A DNA stretch of 64,000 bases from Hyphodiscus hymeniophilus (taxonomy: Eukaryota; Ascomycota; Leotiomycetes; Helotiales; Hyphodiscaceae): positions 682,001 to 746,000 of the forward strand of contig VNKQ01000013.1 of assembly GCA_016508695.1 (NCBI GenBank), in the 5' to 3' direction. Positions 56,474-64,000 of this stretch are shown here, piece after piece; position 1 is the first letter of the stretch; every line of letters starts with the position of its first letter. The notes under the pieces were generated by a model. That model saw only the letters and a list, made by a program, of their open reading frames with translations, had not been told where the DNA came from and searched no databases. The translations under genes were made by a program, and so were the position numbers.

Positions 56474-57355
56474 ATGGCTCATCTCTCACCCTCAGCCATC
56501 TTCTCTCCCTCCGTAGCCCGACAACAACTCGCCGCGGCCAAAGACTGGAACTATATCGACGCCTGGCTCTCCACCAAATTTGCTGGCAAAACACCCCCCT
56601 TCGAGCGCAACAACGAAACCCTCAAAGCACTCCTTGCCCTCGCAGCTCTCAACGAGACTGCCGATGAAGAACGTGACCTCCTCGCGCAGGTTGAAGCAAA
56701 AGCCCTAGCCGATCTCCAGGCGAAGCAAGACGCCGACCCGAATGCGCAGATACTACGATCGATTGATGAGGCCTTGACGCGCGAAGGGCATATGAGCCTC
56801 GACGTTTTATGTACAATGAGCGTTGCGATGAATCAACCGATTCCGGATATGGAGAAGATTGGGAGGGGGATCCTCGATCTTCAAGTTGCGGCTTATGATT
56901 TAGAACAGGCTAGTGAGCGGGTTACGATTTTAGAGAATCATCTAAATAAGGAGCTGAAGAATATCAATCACTTGATTGAAGAGCTGAAGAGCGATGCATA
57001 CCGCCCCAGCGCCGATTTGACGAAGCAGACGATTGATTATCAGCGTAAGACGAAAGTGTTGGCGGCGAAACTGCCAGAGCTAAGGGACAAGGTTGCCTCG
57101 CTGTCTGCGAATGCAAGTCCGAAATTTACGATCCAAGATGTGAAGGTAGAGGAGGAAAAATTCAAGGACTTGATGGCTACTGTGAGAGATCTGGAGGCGC
57201 AAGTCAAAAGCTATCATGGATTGCCGCAGGATACGGACTTAGCAAGACTGGAGTTGGAGAGTTTGAGAAGTGAATTACGAGACTTGTCGAGACAACGAGA
57301 TAACATGTTTGAGGGCCTCGTGGAGAGAGCAACTCCACGGAAGCCAAGATACTGA
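56474..57355 (+). CDS. HAUS1: HAUS augmin-like complex subunit 1
   Basis: Subunit of augmin, which recruits gamma-tubulin to existing microtubules. A single exon encodes 293 residues. The N-terminal conserved block is AIFSPSVARQQLAAAKDWNY, then WLSTKFAGKTPPFERN and TLKALLALAALNETADEERD. Long helices follow with heptad character (LEQASERVTILENHLNKELK, INHLIEELKS, then VRDLEAQVKSYHGLPQDTDL), as expected for a coiled-coil augmin subunit. The end is ERATPRKPRY. The identification rests on remembered similarity to fungal proteins annotated HAUS1 and on the coiled-coil layout. Its stop lies 46 bases from that of VAC14. Confidence 0.75.
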   Translation: MAHLSPSAIFSPSVARQQLAAAKDWNYIDAWLSTKFAGKTPPFERNNETLKALLALAALNETADEERDLLAQVEAKALADLQAKQDADPNAQILRSIDEALTREGHMSLDVLCTMSVAMNQPIPDMEKIGRGILDLQVAAYDLEQASERVTILENHLNKELKNINHLIEELKSDAYRPSADLTKQTIDYQRKTKVLAAKLPELRDKVASLSANASPKFTIQDVKVEEEKFKDLMATVRDLEAQVKSYHGLPQDTDLARLELESLRSELRDLSRQRDNMFEGLVERATPRKPRY

Positions 57356-57401
57356 AAGAATTTGATACATAAGGCTTCTGTGTTCTCCATTGTATGTAAT
57401 G

Positions 57402-60400
57402 TCATCGCTTGGGTCTAGCAACGCCTCCCAACCTTCCAAACTTCCCAAGACTCGTCTTAGATTTATTTGCAGCTGCGACCGGTACCACGGGTGCGTCTTT
57501 TACCTGCAAAGGAGGTCCTGGCAGACGTGCCAGATCCTTGAACGCACCCAAATTCAATTCATCTCCCATTCGCCCCTCAAGATCATCCTCGAGGATCCCC
57601 CCGAGTCTCTGAGCCCTTCTCGATTTCTCCTGCACGCTTCTGAACTTCTCCAATAGTTCGTTCCATCGTATTCCACCCTCGTCTCTTCCCTTTAGACGAC
57701 TCGACCTGTCGAAGCTGGAAGGCGCCGCATTGGATGGTGTGCTAGATGAGTTATGAGATTCTGTAATGCTTTTTTGACGTTGATGAAACGAAAACGTAGC
57801 CATAGTATCCAGTACACTGCCTCTAGAAGATTGAGATACGTACGCTCGGGGTGCAATGTGTAAGTAGCCTATCGCACTGACGCTATTTAGCCGATTCTTA
57901 AGAGCTGCAAATGCCGACGATTGGGGCAATAGCATGAGAAGTCCGTATAAACACTTGTACAGGTGTGGATATTTCTCTGGTTCTAGTAATTGAAGTCGCA
58001 GGTCTGCCGAGAGGTTAGTAGATTAACGAGGGAAATATTTCAGCACCCTCACATGTGAAAACAGGAGATTCTAGTAATTGAACCAGTTTATCGATCTGGA
58101 TGAGCATGTTGACCGTCATTTCAAGTTCCGCACTGTAATTCTTAGCTTGGGCAACAGAAATTCTACCATGAACCCTACAAGATTTGGAGCAGGTTGTAGG
58201 CTTGTTCATAGGCTTGAGCTAAAAGACACAAGGAGAATGTTGCGACCGCATTGTAGCACCAAGATCTGAAAAGGGCAACGAAGAAAGTTTGTCCGTCCTG
58301 CGTTACGTTAGTTAGCGGCTCCCCCGTGAAGGAGGGGTTAAACCTTTGTTTCTAGATTCCTGAGCCGCTTCCTTAGCTCAGCCAACTGAGGGGCCGTAAT
58401 AAGATTGTTGTTGAGGTTTTGCACCATAATGCTGGCAAATTCGACATCCTCTTCCTTCTCAATACAGTCGGCAAGTGTACGGTAGATGCGCTCTGCACTG
58501 AGACTGACACACAACTGCCGAATGATCAAATTGCCTCTGGTCTCAAGGAGCTTTCTGTCTGTGGAGAACAGCTGCAATAGATTCTCCATAAAAGACGTGA
58601 AGTAATCATCACCACTGTTTCTCGAGATCTGGGAGAGTAACTGCAAGTCTCGGGTGACTACAGCTTCTGCTGGGTCTGAAAGTGTCTTGAGGAGAGCTGG
58701 GAAAGTACCATCGTTGAAGGCAAGGACCTTGCGTGGAGCCTTCCGATGCAGCATGAGTAGCCAGGTCAACGCAGCTACTCTTGTTGCTTCGTGGTCGTTC
58801 AGGAATAGTAAAGTTAATGAGTTGACAGCTGCAGCGTAGTCGAGATCAACTTGAAGCTGAGGGAGTGATTGCGGTATCGGGGTTTCTGGCTTATTGTATG
58901 CGGGAGGTGGTGTTTGGACTTCTGATTCTCGCCGATCAATCTCGCGAGAGTTCGAGAGGGAACCCCGAGTGTTCGTGGATGAGTCTCTGTGATCAGCGTT
59001 GTCTTTGACTATCGAAGTAGGGATCCGAGATGGCCCACCGGAGGAAGGCTCCGAAGCAGCACCCTCATCAGAAAGTGAGACCACATAATCCATTAGAGAA
59101 GTGTTCACTCGTGCAGCGGCTTGTCGAATGGTTTCCACACCGCTTGCCATTGCCGGAAGGAGATGAGCAAGGATTTTTGGGGCGAAAGGTAACACCTCTT
59201 CCGGGCATATCTCAAGAAAGTCAACAATCCATCGTAAAGATTCCAGTAAGCACTCCTCTTCTGCGGTAAATCAGATATAGTTTCAAAGAAGCGGGACGAG
59301 ACACCATACCGAGAGGCGAATCAAGATTTGTAGTCAAGATCTCCATTATCTCCTTGTGATTGACCTGAACGTCTTGTCCTGGTAGCCAATCATCGTCGCT
59401 GCTGACATCTCTCTCATCAGGTCCTGTGGCGGAATCATCGTCTCCTCCCGCGTCAGGGACCATCGACCCTTCACTGTCCAAGGATCTCGAACGTTTACGC
59501 TTTCCATCACTCCGAGATCTCCGGCTCTCCTCGATACCTTTCTTGATCCGTGAAATGCGCTTAATCTCACTCAGGAACCTCTCCAAAGCTCCTTGGGTTG
59601 CAACATGGACATCGCGATTTGGATCGCTAAGAAACTTAAACAGACCCCCTAGGAATTCCGGTAAATATGAGACAAGTTCCAAGTCTGGGATGGAATCCAG
59701 AAGAGTGATCCAGCCAACTAGGAAGGTTCGTGTGAATGGATTGATCACGTAAATACGTTCTTTGAGAAGGGGTATAAAGCGTGCAAGAGAGAAAGCTGTA
59801 GGAAGATCTACAGACTCGTCGGGTGTCTCCTTGTCGTTTTCTGGGCTCATCTCATCCAAGGTGTGAAGGATAGAGACATATGTCGCAGCTGATTCCGACA
59901 CGATGTCCTTGATGAGACGATCCAAAAGCTCAGCACCGTTTTTGACAGAGAGCTCAGAGTCTGCACCGAGCTGAAGTTGCGTAAGCGGTTGAGACAATAA
60001 ATCCGCGATTAGATGGGGATTTACTTTGCAGAGTGCATCAAAGATGTCGTTGAAGTACGGCAAGACCTCACCCTTTGCCACCTTGGCAATGTTGTACATG
60101 CTTTCACATGCATAATAACGCACCCGAGCATCTTGATCTGTGAAGCAAGCAAGAACTGGAGGAACAATTTCGTCCAAATACCGTGCTAAGTCCTAGAATG
60201 AGGTCAGTGATAACTTGAAATCGATGAATGGGCGACTTGCCGGTCCCAGTGCTATAGCAGCCGCAGCCAGACCAATGAGACCTCCATTCCGGGCATGCGG
60301 TTGGTGGACAGCATAAGCATAATCATTGCAAAGCTGCTGAATGATCTTCTTGATCCTATCAAAATCTTTGCTCGCAGCAAGATCTCGAATGATGCGTTCA

Positions 60401-60520
60401 AGACTGCGGATATTTTCAGCAGGTTTTATCGGACAAGGCTGTCACTACTTACTCCAAAGCGCCAACTTTTCTTTTATCGTAAAGCTTGTCGTTCAAGGCA
60501 CGCTGGACACTCTGATCCAT
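57402..60520 (-). CDS. VAC14: VAC14, scaffold of the Fab1/PIKfyve complex
   Basis: HEAT-repeat scaffold that holds the PI3P 5-kinase Fab1 and the phosphatase Fig4 on vacuole membranes. Eight exons (60520-60453, 60403-60241, 60192-60025, 59970-59310, 59260-58344, 58297-58179, 58132-58053, 58003-57402) give 925 residues; yeast Vac14 has 880. Conserved blocks are LNDKLYDKRKVGALDLERII, YLDEIVPPVLACFTDQDARV, RYYACESMYNIAKVAKGEVL, SELSVKNGAELLDRLIKDIV, ETKDGQTFFVALFRSWCYNA and LEMTVNMLIQIDKLVQLLES, ending with LLMLLPQSSAFAALKNRLNS. The C-terminal tail is basic (GKFGRLGGVARPKR). Intron 2 has a GC donor and intron 3 is in frame. The separate short open frames at 57402-58209 are its last exons. Confidence 0.92.
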
Positions 60521-61397
60521 TTCGAGAATTAGCGAATTGCCAAGAACATGACCATCTAAGGGTTGGCTTTCTGGATGTTGTAAGTTCAGGGTTGAATGCT
60601 GGGAATCATGCCGTTGAAGCGTTGCCCGAATACGAGAACCAGGGAAAGAGCCGGGCTCGTGAGGCTTTCAAATTTGCGGATGCGTTGTTTTTATGAGTCG
60701 ATGGTGGAATCGATTGGGTTGATTGGAATTGCTGAAGGTCTTATGTCGCACATTTGTTATTCAATTCATGTCTGCCAGCATGAGGGGTGAGGATGCGCTG
60801 TATGTTGACGTTTGCCTGCTGTTGGCCTGGCCAATTTAGCTGCACGTGACTGAGGAGACTGTGCAGTAGCGCTCGGAAAGAAGACGCTACTTCCCCAGGT
60901 CAGTGTTCTATTCCAAACCACCATTGCAGAAGAATAACGCAACGCTCTCAATGGTTTTGTGCAGTACTCGGATTTGACAGAAGGATAGATATCTCTCGAA
61001 TCTTGATATTCCGTGTTATCTAGTTTTGGCCGTCCCTGTTCCCGAACGCTCCTCGTATGGACATACCTACCAATCATCACAACCTCCTACCAAAAACAAA
61101 TCATAATCTACTCGATACAAAGGCGATTTGCATTTCGCATACTGAGTTCGGGACCGTCCTCGTACAACATCCTTGATACGGGACGAAGAGAAAGGAAAAG
61201 CAAACATTAGCATCGCTCGGAACCCCTGAAACCTAAATACGCCCAAATAAAAAGCCCTCGTGTACTTTTCCCTGCATGTAGAAACAGAATCCCATGCTAC
61301 AGATGATCCACGCACACGCCGCTCACTTGCATAATCCAATCCCACACTTCTACCCAAACCCCACTCCTTCAATCCCATGGCAACTCATTCCAGACAT
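60521..61397. other. Intergenic gap, VAC14 promoter
   Basis: Holds the VAC14 promoter. Short open frames on both strands show no resemblance. Confidence 0.4.
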
Positions 61398-61700
61398 CTA
61401 ATTCGCAGTCCCAGCCCGCCGGTTCGCAGCACATAGTTCGCAAGGCTCAGCTTCCGTACAGTTGGCCCCCAGATAGTTTGTGTTTGAACACTTTCTCCAA
61501 TTCCCTTGACTGCTGCCACCACTGCTCAAGGACTTCTGCTCGTTGTGGCGGCGAGCTGCCTTTCGGGCTTGGTGCGCTTCGCGAGACTGTCCATCAACGT
61601 GAGCATAGTCTTGAAAGGCCAAGGTTTGTCTACCACGTACATTGGGCTTGGCTTTCCAGATTCGATCTGCCGATTTCTCCGTCATATCAGCTCTTGTCAT
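61398..61700 (-). CDS. Possible small Cys-containing protein, unrecognised
   Basis: An ATG-started frame of 100 codons with a basic, hydrophilic N-terminal half (AHVDGQSREAHQARKAARRH). The C-terminal part has four closely spaced cysteines (RKCSNTNYLGANCTEAEPCE, then LCAANRR). There is no signal peptide. A donor-like GTACGT inside the frame at about 61640 leaves room for a spliced version. I cannot name a family, and it may be a chance frame or the last exon of an unseen gene. Confidence 0.25.
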   Translation of the reverse strand: MTRADMTEKSADRIWKAKPNVRGRQTLAFQDYAHVDGQSREAHQARKAARRHNEQKSLSSGGSSQGNWRKCSNTNYLGANCTEAEPCELCAANRRAGTAN

Positions 61701-63041
61701 GTTGATGGAGGCCTGTGTATTCCGTCAAAGAATCTCCAACTGGGTCTCAGATCTCAGTCGTTTTAGGATCGTGAAAGACGTTCCAGTTCAGTTGAAGTCT
61801 GTCGTGTTCAAAGATCAGATCGGATGTCACGTCTCGTATTGACATAAAACACTCTCCCTTCCTCAGCAGCATCTCGAGTGCTTATATATCGGCAATGTCC
61901 GTGCCATGGTGGATTTCATGATTGCTTTTCCCAGCACATTGATCAAGACTTGGCACCAGAGCCGTGGTATGGGGTCTAGCTAAACCTTAGCGTAGTCCAT
62001 CTCGAACAAACTTCAAGGGATCTGCACGAGTCAGTGGAGTACTGGAGTGTGTATCCGTAATTTGATGGCCCAGTGGGTGCTTGCCTTTGTCGGGCAGATT
62101 TGGCATTGATACGGGCATGTGCAGAACAAAACATGGCGCTAATCGCGGAGTTAGTTTCACCGCAATGTTTGGGCAATAGATGGATAGTGGAAATTGAGAC
62201 ATCGTATTATACGTCGAAGAAGGGAAGAGAATTTGGAGAAGGAATATAGTAGGTATACACCTTCATGAACACGTCCGCAAGGCATCAGAATGATCTACCG
62301 TCTCACAGCCATCACCATCGCCTCTCAAATATCAGTTCGTCATGTGCAGTCCGAAGTCTGGGCCCTTGTCTTCAGCCCCGTCCCCCAAGTCTTAACGTGC
62401 CACGCTCCGTCCATGCAAAAGCCTTCTGCGTGGTGCCATAAGATCCCATATCATCTTCTCTAAAAGGACGCCCTTGGGCTTGAGCGCCGAGCCAGACTAC
62501 GTGACCAATGATAGCGAATGAGACTCCGATTGAGGCAGAGTACCGATATCGACACTGGAATAGCTTGCCTTTGTATCAAGCAGAACTGCCAATGACAACT
62601 CGACATCTGTTCTAACCGCTGACCATGATTCCTTTTGATATTCATCCTTTTCGACCAGGCTGGTGATTACAACTTGGAACGAGCAGGAACTAAAAGCAAA
62701 CGATGATCGCAGGTCCTGTGGCTTTCTGATGTTAATGTGAAGGTACCGAGCAGGAAGAGAATAATAAGTTCAAGGCTGAGGAGGACGACTTGAGATGTTG
62801 ATAGCCAAGTTTTCTGATACGTCGAATGACGCGTATGTTGGTGAAACGGTTGCTTGCATTGCAAATAGGCTACTGGTCAAGTTGACAATTGAAAGAGTGG
62901 GAAGGAAAAATGATGCTAATTGGGCTGTCACTTGTGTGAGATGAATTCGAACTTTATTATTGAAAGTATACGCTACTTGCCGCAGGTAGTGTCGAAACCT
63001 AGATGAGTCTGTCCTCAATTAAGAAAGCAATTACCGCAACC
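61701..63041. other. Intergenic gap before desaturase
   Basis: About 1.3 kb with the 3' flank of the desaturase gene. I see only short frames, no tRNA and no repeat. Confidence 0.4.
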
Positions 63042-64000
63042 TCAATGCCCATGAAGGATGTCACCCCTCTCTGCAATTGTTCGCTGGCACTTAGCCAGGA
63101 TAGCTGCTTGCCTTCCAACCTCATGAAGCCGTCCAATCACTTCCTTGCTGCCGTCCACGAATCCGTAAAGTGCATAAGGGATCCCCACTTCAGAGCAGAA
63201 TTGTTGTACCAGCTTCTGCGTTCTACGAAGGTTATGTCTTGGAATTCTCGGGAAAAGATGATGAATTGCTTGAAATTGCAAGCCGCCGTGAAAGAAGTCG
63301 AGCCACTGTGGGCAGTCGATGTCCATCGTCGTACGCAGCATTTTTTGGGGAAACGATTCGTGCGGTCCGAGCTCTGACGTACTCATTGAGAAATGAGAGA
63401 GCGTGATTTGGGCATGCACAGGCATTGTAATCATATGGCTGATCATCACAAATGCAAAACGCTGCGAAGCCGTAGGTATACTTTTGTAAACGACAACGTA
63501 CCCGTACCAGTACCAGAAGAAGATTTGTCCAGCAATCTCCAAATATCGGTGCCAAGCCGCAGGTCCTTTCTTTGGACCCAGACCTAGCAGAAGGTGTTCC
63601 CAAGAGAGGCGGTACAAATTGAATCTTCCAAACAAAAGGATTGGGTAATACAGATACGACTGATAAGGTATTACGAACTTCGCAAACGCATCATAAGTCA
63701 TAACTCTTTCGTAGTATGTCGATTTCAGAGACTCGAAAAACCTATGCGATATGGCAAAGAATGGCATATGTTCGATATCCGGATCGTGTTCTGGGGAATT
63801 CGTAACAATGTGGTGGACATTGTGATTTCGCTTCCACCAAGTCAATGATAGCCCTCCAATAAAGTCTGCGATGAGGATTCCGATAACAGTGTCTGTGTTG
63901 AAACCGTGGGTTATGCCCATGTGCCCTGCATCGTGCACAGTGAACACAAGTTGATGCCATAGACATCCCAAAAATAACCCACTTGTACCGTACCATTCTA
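63042..64000 (-). CDS. Delta-8 sphingolipid (front-end) desaturase, 5' part outside the window
   Basis: Membrane di-iron desaturase that introduces a double bond into the long-chain base of glucosylceramides in filamentous fungi. The visible 319 codons are one open frame that runs off the window edge (WYGTSGLFLGCLWHQLVF in frame at the border), so the start and probably an N-terminal cytochrome b5 domain are missing. The three histidine boxes are present: HDAGH, HNVHH and, late, QFQAIHHLFPRIPRHNLRR, whose Gln in place of the first His is typical of front-end desaturases. Hydrophobic helices surround GLGPKKGPAAWHRYLEIAGQ and the FAFVMISHMITMPVH segment. The protein ends in DILHGH. Delta-8 rather than delta-6 or delta-5 is inferred from the fungal context. 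Confidence 0.85.
   Translation of the reverse strand, partial: EWYGTSGLFLGCLWHQLVFTVHDAGHMGITHGFNTDTVIGILIADFIGGLSLTWWKRNHNVHHIVTNSPEHDPDIEHMPFFAISHRFFESLKSTYYERVMTYDAFAKFVIPYQSYLYYPILLFGRFNLYRLSWEHLLLGLGPKKGPAAWHRYLEIAGQIFFWYWYGYVVVYKSIPTASQRFAFVMISHMITMPVHAQITLSHFSMSTSELGPHESFPQKMLRTTMDIDCPQWLDFFHGGLQFQAIHHLFPRIPRHNLRRTQKLVQQFCSEVGIPYALYGFVDGSKEVIGRLHEVGRQAAILAKCQRTIAERGDILHGH

Noticed and set aside
57402..57803. A separate small gene starting at MATFSFHQRQKS
   Set aside because: The upstream residues LLMLLPQSSAFAALKNRLNS and the joined exons show that this is the C-terminal exon of VAC14.

Overview
This window is nuclear DNA of a filamentous ascomycete. Most genes carry several short introns (about 44 to 160 bases, GT-AG with CTAAC/CTGAC-like branch sites), genes lie on both strands without operons, and many proteins are typical of Pezizomycotina (UsgS-like membrane protein, fungal formamidase, Ytp1-like protein, LaeA-like methyltransferase, delta-8 sphingolipid desaturase). 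My best guess is Leotiomycetes, but that is an inference from protein resemblance only. I assembled exon structures by hand from splice signals, reading-frame phase and remembered family sequence; exon lengths summed to a multiple of three where I report a protein length.

Layout. 1-13.6 kb is dense housekeeping DNA: rhomboid protease RBD2, GPI transamidase subunit GAA1, proteasome lid subunit RPN9 head to head with complex I 40 kDa subunit NDUFA9, eEF1A lysine methyltransferase EFM5, SAGA deubiquitinase UBP8 and a LACTB2-like metallo-hydrolase. 13.6-31.2 kb is sparser: a 15-bp minisatellite, a 551-residue orphan coiled-coil protein, a 5-kb gene-poor stretch, a Ytp1-like membrane protein, an intron-containing tRNA-Ser(UGA), RSA3, an alpha/beta hydrolase, a tail-anchored orphan and a damaged KH-domain gene. 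31.2-47.2 kb holds nucleoporin NUP42/AMO1, a C-terminally truncated COG3, mitochondrial RCC1-like FMP25, the divergent ribosomal pair eS26 and ubiquitin-eS31, INP1, a UsgS-like protein and a ten-exon formamidase. 47.6-64 kb holds a SAM methyltransferase, a kinesin with a SAM-like tail, a SPIN90/Ldb17 actin regulator, a luminal DNAJC3/P58IPK co-chaperone, a HAUS1-like augmin subunit, VAC14 and, cut by the window edge, a delta-8 sphingolipid desaturase.

The genes do not form one pathway. What recurs is head-to-head pairing of housekeeping genes across short shared promoters (RPN9/NDUFA9, UBP8/LACTB2, COG3/FMP25, eS26/eS31, DNAJC3/HAUS1). The points most worth a second look are the truncated COG3, the KH gene with an in-frame stop and a frame break, two GC-AG introns, a 5-base micro-exon in the formamidase gene, the minisatellite and the kinesin architecture. 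I found no gene cluster that I can defend as a new biological system.
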